Shown: one piece after another, positions 11,691 through 19,737 of the stretch
Layout: each line of letters begins with the position of its first letter
How positions within the stretch are numbered: position 1 is the first letter of the stretch
Assembly (NCBI RefSeq): GCF_002159645.1
Contig: NZ_NFJB01000013.1
Location: forward strand, 32,699-96,698
Reading direction: 5' to 3'
From: Parabacteroides sp. An277
GTDB lineage: Bacteria > Bacteroidota > Bacteroidia > Bacteroidales > Tannerellaceae
DNA: 64,000 nucleotides
The notes under the pieces: model-generated
The model's database searches: none
Told to the model about the DNA's origin: nothing
What the model saw: the letters and a program-made list of their open reading frames with translations, nothing else
Position numbers and translations under genes: made by a program

Positions 11691-11811
11691 GCATTTTCTC
11701 CTTTCTTTTCTGGAAAGTCCGGAAAAAACACGTCGCTTTGTGCTGTTTCCAAATCATTTTTCATGGTCCATTTTTTGATAAACGTTTGCATCCTATCTAA
11801 AGGATTCTTTT

Positions 11812-11819
11812 TACCTTTG
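11812..11819 (+). promoter_or_regulatory. −7 box (TACCTTTG) for the NikR-like gene
   Basis: TACCTTTG matches TAnnTTTG, 31 bp before the start codon; a TTTG at 11785-11788 lies somewhat too far upstream (23 nt) for the usual 19-nt spacing. Confidence 0.6.
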
Positions 11820-11850
11820 CGCCGCAAATGCAAACGAAAGGACAGGAAAG

Positions 11851-12252
11851 ATGGGACTGAAGCGATTTGGTGTTTCGTTGGAAGATGAACTGTTGGCTGC
11901 GCTCGACCAGTATGTGCAGGCGAATGGTTTCCCTAACCGCTCGCAGGCCATCCGCTTCTTGATTGAAAAGAACGTGGCGGAGCAGAAGTGGCAATGCAAC
12001 CACATCGTGGCGGGGACGATTATCCTCATGTACGACCAAGTGAAACGGGAAATCACCTCGAAGGTGTCGCTTATCGAGCAAGAATACCAAGACGTGGTGC
12101 TCTCTTCTTCGCAATATTTCATCAATAAGAACTTTTGCTTGCATATTGCCACCGTGATGGGCGAAGCGCATCGGCTGACCGAATTGTCGGATAGGCTGAC
12201 TACGATAAAAGGCATCAAACATGGTAAACTGGTGATGAGCCGTGCCGATTGA
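11851..12252 (+). CDS. NikR-like ribbon-helix-helix regulator lacking the nickel histidines
   Basis: 133 residues, the NikR length. Residues 1-45 form the ribbon-helix-helix DNA-binding domain (MGLKRFGVSLEDELLAALD, then NRSQAIRFLI); residues 50-130 are the ACT-like tetramerisation domain. Aligning with E. coli NikR by eye, the nickel ligands H76, H87 and H89 correspond to Q77, Q88 and F90; only C95 (here C96) is kept. So it probably does not sense nickel as NikR does. It stands 75 bp upstream of a TonB receptor gene in the same direction, which it may control; a GTAGCACGA direct repeat (12275-12304) lies between them. Confidence 0.82.
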   Translation: MGLKRFGVSLEDELLAALDQYVQANGFPNRSQAIRFLIEKNVAEQKWQCNHIVAGTIILMYDQVKREITSKVSLIEQEYQDVVLSSSQYFINKNFCLHIATVMGEAHRLTELSDRLTTIKGIKHGKLVMSRAD

Positions 12253-12274
12253 GCCTTATTTTTTTGCCCGACGG

Positions 12275-12304
12275 GTAGCACGAATCAGGAAATAAGTAGC
12301 ACGA
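12275..12304 (+). promoter_or_regulatory. GTAGCACGA direct repeat, possible operator of the TonB receptor gene
   Basis: GTAGCACGA occurs at 12275-12283 and 12296-12304, 21 bp apart, in the 75-bp gap before the receptor gene. The two-turn spacing suits a tetrameric ribbon-helix-helix protein, though classical NikR operators are inverted rather than direct. Inference only. Confidence 0.35.
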
Positions 12305-12327
12305 CATCCTATTATAAAAGTAAACGT

Positions 12328-14208
12328 ATGAAAAGAAGACATGTAATTTTGGGATGCGCTTTAGGAGCGGTCTCTTGGGCGATGGCAGAGACGCCTTTGG
12401 AAGTAGATAGTTTGATTCACCTGAATAGTGTGGTGGTTTCGGCCAACCGCATCGAAGTGAACCGGAGCAGTGTCCCGCTCACTATCTCGATTGTAGACCG
12501 CGAGCGGATAGAGAGCAGCAGCGAATCTGCGCTTTTACCGGTGCTTTCCGAGCAGGTGCCGGGTTTGTTTGTGACGGAAAAGGGTATCACGGGTTTTGGC
12601 GTTTCGACTGGTGCGGCAGGTACGATTAATATCCGTGGTGTGGGTGGAGGAAACAAGGTGTTGGTCCTCTTCGACGGGCAACCGCAATGGGCGGGATTGT
12701 TTGGCCATTCTTTGCCAGATACCTACGTGGCGTCTGATGTGGAGAAGGTCGAAGTGATTCGCGGTCCGGGTTCGTTGCTATATGGTTCGAATGCGATGGG
12801 CGGTGTCATCAATATCATTACAAGAAGGCACCACGCGCAAGGGCGGAAGACGCAAGCCCGCCTCATGTATGGTTCCTACAATACGCAAAAGTATATGGTG
12901 AACAATGGGTATAACATCGGGAATTTCAGTAGCTTTGTTTCCATTAACCACGACCGTACGGACGGGCATCGCCCCAACTCCGACTTCTGGATAACGAACG
13001 GGTTTGCCAACTTGGGGTATCGTTTCAACGACCGATATAAGATGACGGGAGACATCAGCCTGGCCAAGTATAAATTCCAAAACCCAGGCGAAGTCTCTAA
13101 TCCCATATTTGATAATAAGATGGATATCTTCCGCGGCACCAGCTCTTTGGGCGTAGAGAACCATTACGAGAAGGCAAGCGGTGCGCTCCGCGTCTTTTAT
13201 AATTGGGGAAACCACCGCATTAACGATGGCTATCATGCCGGAGAGCAGCCCCAGACATACCTCTTCCGCTCGACCGACCACAACGTCGGCGTGCAGCTCT
13301 ATGAATCGTTCCGCCTCTTTACGGGCAATCACTTTACGGTGGGCATCGACTATAAAAATTGGGGTGGACATGCGTGGAACGACAATAACGACGGGACGCG
13401 GACAGAGACCATCGACAAGTCGGTGAGCGAGACGGCTGCCTACGTCATCATGCAGCAGGATTTCTTCGAGAAGTTGGGTGTGAATGCAGGTGTCCGATAC
13501 GAGCACAACAGCATGTTCGGGGGCGAATGGGTGCCGCAAGCCGGACTGACGTTCCGTCCCTTCGAAGGGAATGTCTGGAAAGCCTCCCTCTCGAAAGGGT
13601 TCCGCAGCCCGAATATCCGCGAATTATATATGTATATGCCCGCCAACCCCGATTTGCAGCCAGAGCGCATGATGAACTATGAAATATCTGTGGGGCAGAC
13701 CTTCCTCGACGGGCAATTGAATGCGGAAGTCACGGCTTTCTTTATCGATGGGAAGGACATGATTCGCGTAGCGCAGGTTGATGGCCGTCCGCTGAACGTC
13801 AATACCGGTTCGTTTATCAATAAAGGAATAGAAGCAGAGGTGAACTACCAGATACTGAAGAACCTCTCTTTCCATACGAACTACAGCTACCTGCACCAAA
13901 GCGACCCGATAGCCGGCGCGCCGGAGCATAAGTTTTACGCCGGAGCCACCTATGCGCCAGGGCGTTTTACCTTTAACCTCGGCCTCCAGTCTGTCTTCGG
14001 GTTGTATACGGACGAAGCCTGCACGAAACAGGAGGATTACACCGTCCTCAATGCCCGTGCCGCTTATCATTTCGGTCCGGCTTCGCGCGAGAAGGGGCTG
14101 GACATCTTCCTGAAAGGCGAGAACCTGACCGCCACCCGCTATCAGATAAACGATGGTTTCCCGATGCCCAAGGCCATCTTCATGGGCGGCATCGACGTGA
14201 CGTTCTGA
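12328..14208 (+). CDS. TonB-dependent outer-membrane receptor
   Basis: 626 residues: signal peptide (MKRRHVILGCALGAVSWAMA), no carboxypeptidase-like N-terminal extension, plug domain at about residues 30-150 (VVVSANRIEVN, then VLVLFDGQP and VEVIRGPGSLLYGSNAMGGV), then a 22-strand barrel ending in the C-terminal aromatic residue DVTF. This compact form belongs to the siderophore, cobalamin or metal receptors rather than SusC-type glycan receptors. No SusD partner follows. The substrate cannot be read from sequence; the neighbouring NikR-like regulator suggests a metal or metal chelate. Confidence 0.93.
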   Translation: MKRRHVILGCALGAVSWAMAETPLEVDSLIHLNSVVVSANRIEVNRSSVPLTISIVDRERIESSSESALLPVLSEQVPGLFVTEKGITGFGVSTGAAGTINIRGVGGGNKVLVLFDGQPQWAGLFGHSLPDTYVASDVEKVEVIRGPGSLLYGSNAMGGVINIITRRHHAQGRKTQARLMYGSYNTQKYMVNNGYNIGNFSSFVSINHDRTDGHRPNSDFWITNGFANLGYRFNDRYKMTGDISLAKYKFQNPGEVSNPIFDNKMDIFRGTSSLGVENHYEKASGALRVFYNWGNHRINDGYHAGEQPQTYLFRSTDHNVGVQLYESFRLFTGNHFTVGIDYKNWGGHAWNDNNDGTRTETIDKSVSETAAYVIMQQDFFEKLGVNAGVRYEHNSMFGGEWVPQAGLTFRPFEGNVWKASLSKGFRSPNIRELYMYMPANPDLQPERMMNYEISVGQTFLDGQLNAEVTAFFIDGKDMIRVAQVDGRPLNVNTGSFINKGIEAEVNYQILKNLSFHTNYSYLHQSDPIAGAPEHKFYAGATYAPGRFTFNLGLQSVFGLYTDEACTKQEDYTVLNARAAYHFGPASREKGLDIFLKGENLTATRYQINDGFPMPKAIFMGGIDVTF

Positions 14209-14216
14209 GCGAAGCC

Positions 14217-14331
14217 TTCGCACAGAGCTGCGCGAGACCTTCGCACAGTCCTGCACGAGGCTTTCGTGCAGCTCTGCTCGACACTCTCGTGCAGCCCTGC
14301 TCGACGCTTTAGAGCAGCTCTGCTCAGGGTG
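14217..14331. repeat. Five degenerate 23-bp tandem repeats with CAGnnCTG core
   Basis: Starting 9 bp after the TonB receptor stop, five 23-bp units follow one another without gaps. Each carries a CAG-NN-CTG core (CAGAGCTG, CAGTCCTG, CAGCTCTG, CAGCCCTG, CAGCTCTG) flanked by partly complementary bases, so each unit can form a small hairpin. They may act in transcription termination. Confidence 0.75.
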
Positions 14332-14390
14332 TCTGAATAAAAGGAAGTGATTAAGGCATGAAAAAAGAGGGGAAAGTCCGTTATTTATTG

Positions 14391-14398
14391 TACATTTG
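14391..14398 (+). promoter_or_regulatory. −7 box (TACATTTG) for the GH20 gene
   Basis: TACATTTG matches TAnnTTTG, 30 bp before the start codon; no clear −33 TTG. Confidence 0.5.
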
Positions 14399-14428
14399 TG
14401 CCAAATAACAAAAAACGTATAATAAATA

Positions 14429-16747
14429 ATGTATAAGAAACTCGTGTGGATGTGTGCCGTGTCCGGGGCATTGCTTGCAGCAAGCGGATGCACAAATACG
14501 GCACAACAGGGACAGGTAGCGGAGATTAACATCATCCCCGAACCGAAATCAATGCAGGTATCGAATGGTGTGTTCACGTTGAAAGACGGGATGACGATAG
14601 GCTATTCAGATGCCTCGCTTCGTCCGGCAGCGGAATATTTGGCGGTGATGCTGAGCCGACCGACCGGATACCAATTTGTTTTGCAGGAGGGAGAAGGGGC
14701 GGCGATACAACTCTCGTTGTCTGCCGGAGCTCCTGTGAAAGAGGGTAGCTATGCACTGCAAGTCGGGAAAAGCAAAGTGAGCGTCTCTTCTTCGAACTAT
14801 GCCGGTGTGGTAGCCGGAATCGAAACGATTCGGCAGTTGTTTCCAGCCGAGATAGAATCGGAGCGTGCGTTGGAAGGAGGAACATGGACGATGCCTGTCG
14901 TGTCGATTACAGACGAACCCCGTTTCGGTTGGCGCGGTTTGATGCTCGATGTCTCCCGCCATTTCTATACGAAAGAGGAGGTCAAAGAGCTGTTGGATTT
15001 GATGGCACTCTACAAGCTGAACAAGTTCCATTGGCATCTGACGGACGACCAGGGATGGCGTATCGAAATCAAACGATATCCTTTATTGACCGAGAAAGGC
15101 GCCTGGCGTACGTTTAATGCGCACGACCGCGAGTGCATGCGCCGGGCCAAGGCGGAGCATAATCCCGACTTCGAGATTCCGGAGGAGAAGCTGAAGATTG
15201 TACAGGGCGATACGCTCTACGGTGGCTTCTATACGCAAGAGGATATTCGGGAGGTGGTGAAGTATGCGGCCGTGCGCGGCATTGATGTGGTACCGGAAGT
15301 AGACATGCCGGGACACATGTTGGCGGCGGTAAGCAATTACGAGGGCGTTTCTTGTTTCCGCGAGACCGGCTGGGGTTCGATGTTCTCTTCGCCCGTTTGC
15401 CCGGGAAAAGAGAGTGCCTTGGAGTTTTGTCGGAACGTATATGCCGAAATCTTCCCGCTTTTCCCCTATAAATATGTGCATTTGGGAGCCGATGAGGTAG
15501 AGAAGACCAATTGGAAGAAATGCCCCGATTGCCAGAAACGGATGCGCGACAAGGGATTGAAGACGGAAGAGGAATTGCAGGCCTGGTTCGTCCATCAGAT
15601 GGAAGACTACTTCCGGGCGAACGGCAAGGAGCTGATAGGTTGGGATGAGATTATCGAAGGAGGATTGTCGGAGACGGCTACAGTCATGTGGTGGCGGAAT
15701 TGGAATCCGGAGGCGGTACCTACGGCCACGGCACAGGGTAATCCCGTCATCTGTTGCCCCAATGCCTATTTTTATCTCGATTACCAACAGGATAAATACT
15801 CCGTACGTAATATATATGAATATACCTTGGCTCCGGATTCGCTCAGCGATGCCCAGCGTGCGTTGGTATTAGGTGTGCAAGGCAATACGTGGTGCGAGTG
15901 GATTCCTTCCCGCGAACGGATGCAATACATGGTTTTCCCAAGGGCGTTGGCCATTGCGGAATTGGGATGGAGCGACCCGGCACAGGGTTATTGGGAAGAG
16001 TTCGAACAGCGCATGATTGGGCAATTCCCCCGTTTGAGCCTCATGAATGTAAACTATCGGATGCCGGATTTGACCGGTTTCCATAAGGTAAATGCTTTTG
16101 TAGGCGAAACGGATGTCGAGATAGTTTCGCCCGACCCCAGTGTGGAAATCCATTATACGACCGACGGAAGCATACCTTCGCTCGAATCGCCTCTCTATAC
16201 TGGTCCGATAAAGATTACGGAATCGACCGATTTCATCTTCCGCTCTTTCCGTCCGAATGGTAAAGCCGGGGATTTGTTCCATACCTCTTACCTGAAGCAA
16301 ACGTATGCTCCGGCGGTAGAAGCTTCGCCCGAAAAGACCGGTTTAAGAGCTTTCTGGCATGAATGCAAGGTGAATAAATGCACAGACATCGACTCCTATC
16401 CGGTAAAAGCCTCTTACGAGATTGCCGATGTGGCTATTCCGCAAGGCGTGAAAGGTGATATCGGGTTGGTTATTAAAGGTTATTTTAACGCGCCACAGGA
16501 TGGTGTCTATTCGTTTGTCTTGCTTTCGGACGATGGAAGCGTGCTGAAGGTGGACGATGCCGTGGTTGTGGACAACGATGGCCCGCACTCTCCGCAAGAA
16601 CTCTCCGGGCAGCGTGCTTTGGCGAAAGGACTCCATCCGATCGAAATCCGTTATTTCGACAATAATGGCGGTACGTTGAAATTGGAAGTCCTTGACCCTT
16701 CCGGAAAAGTCATGCCTTATACCGAAGGCATTTATGCCTATGAATGA
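14429..16747 (+). CDS. GH20 beta-N-acetylhexosaminidase lipoprotein with PA14 domain
   Basis: 772 residues. A lipoprotein signal peptide ends in the lipobox LLAASGC (Cys21), so it is anchored in a membrane and probably faces the periplasm or surface. Domains in order: GH20 N-terminal domain (about 30-155), GH20 barrel (about 160-510) with the catalytic pair in HLGADEVEK, a chitobiase-type C-terminal fn3-like module (about 545-625), and a PA14 domain (about 640-765, with LLSDDGSVLKVDD). It removes terminal GlcNAc or GalNAc from host glycans, chitooligosaccharides or peptidoglycan pieces. It has its own −7 box (14391-14398). Confidence 0.95.
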   Translation: MYKKLVWMCAVSGALLAASGCTNTAQQGQVAEINIIPEPKSMQVSNGVFTLKDGMTIGYSDASLRPAAEYLAVMLSRPTGYQFVLQEGEGAAIQLSLSAGAPVKEGSYALQVGKSKVSVSSSNYAGVVAGIETIRQLFPAEIESERALEGGTWTMPVVSITDEPRFGWRGLMLDVSRHFYTKEEVKELLDLMALYKLNKFHWHLTDDQGWRIEIKRYPLLTEKGAWRTFNAHDRECMRRAKAEHNPDFEIPEEKLKIVQGDTLYGGFYTQEDIREVVKYAAVRGIDVVPEVDMPGHMLAAVSNYEGVSCFRETGWGSMFSSPVCPGKESALEFCRNVYAEIFPLFPYKYVHLGADEVEKTNWKKCPDCQKRMRDKGLKTEEELQAWFVHQMEDYFRANGKELIGWDEIIEGGLSETATVMWWRNWNPEAVPTATAQGNPVICCPNAYFYLDYQQDKYSVRNIYEYTLAPDSLSDAQRALVLGVQGNTWCEWIPSRERMQYMVFPRALAIAELGWSDPAQGYWEEFEQRMIGQFPRLSLMNVNYRMPDLTGFHKVNAFVGETDVEIVSPDPSVEIHYTTDGSIPSLESPLYTGPIKITESTDFIFRSFRPNGKAGDLFHTSYLKQTYAPAVEASPEKTGLRAFWHECKVNKCTDIDSYPVKASYEIADVAIPQGVKGDIGLVIKGYFNAPQDGVYSFVLLSDDGSVLKVDDAVVVDNDGPHSPQELSGQRALAKGLHPIEIRYFDNNGGTLKLEVLDPSGKVMPYTEGIYAYE

Positions 16748-16756
16748 AAACGATTA

Positions 16757-16790
16757 TAGGCAGAATCGAAAAGGAAAATAGGCATAATCG
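16757..16790 (+). repeat. Paired TAGGCAnAATCG motif, 22 bp apart
   Basis: TAGGCAGAATCG at 16757-16768 and TAGGCATAATCG at 16779-16790, 22 bp apart, just after the GH20 gene. A closely related pair (TAGGCATAAACG) with the same 22-bp step lies at 52763-52796. Confidence 0.55.
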
Positions 16791-16885
16791 CGAGCGAAAT
16801 AGCCTGGATTCAGAAAAAGAACTCCTACGGTCTGTCTGAAAAGGTAGGATAAGTGCTTTTTTTATAGATTTTTTGGTGCAACAGG

Positions 16886-16915
16886 TTGGTAATATAAAAA
16901 TATTTCCTACCTTTG
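16886..16915 (+). promoter_or_regulatory. Consensus promoter of the rpmB operon
   Basis: TTG at 16886-16888, 19 nt, then TACCTTTG at 16908-16915: a full match to the Bacteroidota −33/−7 consensus. It implies a leader of about 125 nt before rpmB, containing a small GGATG/CATCC hairpin (16928-16941). Confidence 0.8.
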
Positions 16916-17044
16916 CACCCCGTAAGCGGATGGCAACATCCCTTTCGACGCGTAGGCTTGTTTTCTGTTCGTGATGCTAGTTCAGGAAAAAGCATATGCA
17001 ATGAGTTAATAAGAATCATTACATGTAATAAAAAGAAGATAGAG

Positions 17045-17284
17045 ATGTCTAAGATTTGTCAAATTACCGGAAAAAAAGCGATGGTTGGCAACAACGTTTC
17101 GCATTCGAAGAGAAGAACGAAACGCAAATTTGATGTCAATCTGTTTACAAAGAAGTTCTATTGGGTAGAAGAAGATTGCTGGATTAGCTTACGAATTTCT
17201 GCTGCAGGTTTGCGTACGATTAACAAATTGGGCTTGGATGCAGCCATCAAGAAAGCCGCAGAAAAAGGGTATTTAAACGCATAA
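17045..17284 (+). CDS. rpmB: 50S ribosomal protein bL28
   Basis: 79 residues. I chose the ATG at 17045 ([20 protein letters not shown]), the conserved family start; the frame is open upstream but that part is leader. The family pattern [11 protein letters not shown] is seen. It lacks the four-cysteine zinc motif. It opens an operon with rpmG (17 bp downstream) and the DUF4295 gene, driven by the promoter at 16886-16915. Confidence 0.97.
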   Translation: MSKICQITGKKAMVGNNVSHSKRRTKRKFDVNLFTKKFYWVEEDCWISLRISAAGLRTINKLGLDAAIKKAAEKGYLNA

Positions 17285-17301
17285 TGAGGAGGATTTAAAC
17301 A

Positions 17302-17490
17302 ATGGCAAAGAAAGCGAAAGGAAACAGAGTACAAGTGATTTTGGAATGTACTGAACACAAAGATAGCGGTATGCCGGGTACTTCTCGTTATATCACTACC
17401 AAGAATAGAAAGAATACAACGCAGCGTTTGGAATTGATGAAATATAATCCAATTCTGAAACGAATGACTTTACACAAAGAAATTAAATAA
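17302..17490 (+). CDS. rpmG: 50S ribosomal protein bL33
   Basis: 62 residues, [20 protein letters not shown]..., with the family's [24 protein letters not shown] core. No CxxC zinc pairs, so it is the zinc-independent form. It lies between rpmB and the DUF4295 gene in one transcript. Confidence 0.97.
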   Translation: MAKKAKGNRVQVILECTEHKDSGMPGTSRYITTKNRKNTTQRLELMKYNPILKRMTLHKEIK

Positions 17491-17504
17491 GAGGAGATTA
17501 AACA

Positions 17505-17657
17505 ATGGCAAAGAAAGCAGTTGCAACATTTAAGAAAGGTGATGGACGTACTTTCTCGAAAGTAATCAAGATGGTAAAGTCTCCGAAGACGGGTGCTTAC
17601 ATCTTCCAAGAGGAAATGATTCCTAATGAAGCTGTAAAAGACTACTTTACGAAATAA
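17505..17657 (+). CDS. DUF4295 family small basic protein, probable ribosomal protein
   Basis: 50 residues: MAKKAVATFKKGDGRTFSKV..., ending DYFTK. It starts 14 bp after rpmG with an AGGAG-like sequence (GAGGAGATT) upstream and shares the MAKKA start with bL33. DUF4295 is found in Bacteroidota directly behind rpmB-rpmG. From memory, a Bacteroidota-specific ribosomal protein named bL38 has been seen in a Flavobacterium ribosome structure; whether this family is bL38 is not verified here. A terminator follows at 17680-17714. Confidence 0.88.
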   Translation: MAKKAVATFKKGDGRTFSKVIKMVKSPKTGAYIFQEEMIPNEAVKDYFTK

Positions 17658-17679
17658 GTTGTTGTGCATATCATAAAGA

Positions 17680-17714
17680 AGGCTCTTTTCTGAAAAAAGG
17701 AAAGGGCTTTTTTT
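17680..17714 (+). terminator. Rho-independent terminator of the rpmB-rpmG-DUF4295 operon
   Basis: GGCTCTTTTC pairs with GAAAGGGCT (one G-T pair) and is followed by TTTTTTT. Confidence 0.8.
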
Positions 17715-17737
17715 GTATTTTGTATCGAATAAATCCT

Positions 17738-17745
17738 TAACTTTG
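17738..17745 (+). promoter_or_regulatory. −7 box (TAACTTTG) for dnaN
   Basis: TAACTTTG matches TAnnTTTG, giving a leader of about 80 nt before dnaN. TTG candidates upstream are 15 or 22 nt away, not the ideal 19. Confidence 0.55.
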
Positions 17746-17828
17746 TCCGGCAAGACGGAAAGCAGATGAGGTTTGCTTCCGCATAGCATTAGTGTTTGAA
17801 TGTAAACTATAAAATAAATAACATTATT

Positions 17829-18950
17829 ATGAAATTTGTCGTTTCGTGTACGGCGTTGTCATCTCGCTTGCAATCGGTGAGCAAGGTGATTGCTTCAAAG
17901 AATTCATTACCTATTTTGGATAATTTCTTGTTCGAGTTGGAAGGAGATGTTTTAACGATTACGGCGGCTGATGCGGAGACGCGCTTGGTTACGACTGTAA
18001 ACGTGATGAATGCTCAGGGGGGAGGCATGTTTGCCTTATCTGCCAAGAATATCTTAGACCCTTTGAAGGAGTTGCCTGAGCAGCCTTTGACATTCGATAT
18101 CAACGATGATAATTTGGAGACATTCATCTATTTCCAAAATGGCAAATATAACTTTATCGGAGCAAAAGGCGATACCTATCCGCAACAGAAACCGTTGAGC
18201 GAGCAGGCGGTATCCATTTCGATGGAAAGTAAGACGTTATTGAATGGTATTAACCGTTCGTTGTTTGCTACGGCCGACGATGAGCTTCGTCCGGTCATGA
18301 ATGGTGTCTATTTTGACATCCAACCGGATAATCTGACCTTTGTGGCATCCGACGGGCGGAAGCTGGTGCGTTTGCGTAATTTGTCAATAAAATCACCCGA
18401 ACGGGCTTCTTTTATATTGCCTAAGAAACCGGCGACTTTGCTCAAGACCATATTGGCTAAAGATGAAGGCATGGTGACCATTCGTTTCGACGAAAACAAT
18501 GCGCATTTGGTTTGCGAGAATTTTGAAATGGTCTGCCGCTTAATCGAAGGACGTTACCCGAACTACAATAGCGTGATTCCGCAAGAGAATCCTTATAAAG
18601 TGACAATCGACCGTCTTTCATTCCTCACAGCATTGAAGCGCGTATCCGTCTTTTCGCAAGCCAGTAGTTTGATTAAGTTGCAATTGCATCCGGAGTCGGT
18701 GACTATCTTCGCACAGGATATCGATTTTTCTATTTCTGCGGAAGAACGTATCCCATGCCAGTTCAACGGGCCGGAATTCAGTATTGGTTTTAATGCGACT
18801 TACTTGATTGAAATATTAAGCAATATTGGTTCAGAGGAAATTGTGTTCGAATTGGCGGATCCATCCCGTGCGGGCGTGATAATCCCGGCGGAAAACGAGG
18901 AAAACGAAGACTTGTTGACCTTGTTGATGCCTATGATGTTGAACGATTAA
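17829..18950 (+). CDS. dnaN: DNA polymerase III beta subunit (sliding clamp)
   Basis: 373 residues from the ATG at 17829 (MKFVVSCTALSSRLQSVSKV), the conserved family start; the upstream in-frame ATG at 17796 would add 11 unlike residues. Three clamp domains follow in order, with NTILDNF/LPILDNFLFEL near the N-terminus and the conserved ending LLMPMML. The ring tethers the replicative polymerase to DNA. It lies 10 bp before a DnaQ-like exonuclease gene, a sensible functional pair. Confidence 0.97.
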   Translation: MKFVVSCTALSSRLQSVSKVIASKNSLPILDNFLFELEGDVLTITAADAETRLVTTVNVMNAQGGGMFALSAKNILDPLKELPEQPLTFDINDDNLETFIYFQNGKYNFIGAKGDTYPQQKPLSEQAVSISMESKTLLNGINRSLFATADDELRPVMNGVYFDIQPDNLTFVASDGRKLVRLRNLSIKSPERASFILPKKPATLLKTILAKDEGMVTIRFDENNAHLVCENFEMVCRLIEGRYPNYNSVIPQENPYKVTIDRLSFLTALKRVSVFSQASSLIKLQLHPESVTIFAQDIDFSISAEERIPCQFNGPEFSIGFNATYLIEILSNIGSEEIVFELADPSRAGVIIPAENEENEDLLTLLMPMMLND

Positions 18951-18960
18951 AAAGAATGGC

Positions 18961-19737
18961 ATGCAATTGAATTTGAAGAGTCCGTTGATGTTCTTTGATT
19001 TAGAAACGACGGGCATCAATGTGTCGAAAGATCGTATCATTGAGATTTCCTACCTGAAAGTATTTCCCAACGGAAACGAGGAATCGAAAACGATGCGCGT
19101 GAATCCGGAAATGCCCATCCCGGCTGCTTCCACGGCTATCCATGGTATTACGGACGAGGACGTGAAGAATTGTCCTACGTTTAAAATGATAGCCAAATCG
19201 TTGGCTGCCCAAATCGAAGGTTGTGACTTGGCGGGATATAATTCGAACCGTTTTGATATTCCTTTGTTGGCCGAAGAGTTTCTCCGTGCGGGAGTGGATA
19301 TTGATTTGAATCGTCGGAAATTTGTCGACGTACAAACGATTTTCTATAAGATGGAGCAGCGCACGCTTTCTGCCGCTTATAAGTTCTATTGCAACAAGAG
19401 CTTGGAGAATGCCCATACAGCTGCGGCCGATACGCTGGCTACGTATGAAGTCTTGAAGGCGCAGCTCGACCGTTATCCGGAATTAAAGAACGATGTCAAG
19501 TTCCTTTCTGAATTTTCCAGCTTTACGAACAATGTAGATTTTGCTGGACGTATGATTTACAATGAAGAAGGGAAAGAGGTGTTCAATTTCGGAAAGTTCA
19601 AAGGTCGTTTGGTGGAAGATGTTTTGCGCATCGAGCCCTCTTACTATCATTGGATGATGGATGGCGATTTTGCTTTGAATACGAAACAAAAACTAACAGA
19701 AATCCGATTAAGAAGTTTAAATACGAAACAATCATGA
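18961..19737 (+). CDS. DnaQ-like 3'-5' exonuclease (DEDDh)
   Basis: 258 residues. The DEDDh exonuclease motifs are complete: FDLETTG (Exo I, residues 12-18), NSNRFDIP (Exo II) and the Exo III pair in NAHTAAADT. The domain covers about residues 8-175; the C-terminal 80 residues (FNFGKFKGRLVEDVL, YYHWMMDGDFA) form the extra domain seen in many Bacteroidota homologues. It could be the proofreading epsilon subunit or a repair exonuclease. It sits between dnaN and the dehydrogenase gene, whose ATG overlaps its stop codon (ATGA). Confidence 0.9.
   Translation: MQLNLKSPLMFFDLETTGINVSKDRIIEISYLKVFPNGNEESKTMRVNPEMPIPAASTAIHGITDEDVKNCPTFKMIAKSLAAQIEGCDLAGYNSNRFDIPLLAEEFLRAGVDIDLNRRKFVDVQTIFYKMEQRTLSAAYKFYCNKSLENAHTAAADTLATYEVLKAQLDRYPELKNDVKFLSEFSSFTNNVDFAGRMIYNEEGKEVFNFGKFKGRLVEDVLRIEPSYYHWMMDGDFALNTKQKLTEIRLRSLNTKQS

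Noticed and set aside
11408..11833. Overlapping frames of 100-141 codons on both strands
   Set aside because: They run over the 41-bp repeat and the NikR-gene promoter, and have no protein family pattern.
11851..12252. True nickel-responsive NikR
   Set aside because: The three histidine ligands are absent, so I named it NikR-like only.
12778..13539. 253-codon frame antisense to the TonB receptor gene
   Set aside because: The receptor's plug and barrel motifs lie on the plus strand; the minus frame is a shadow.
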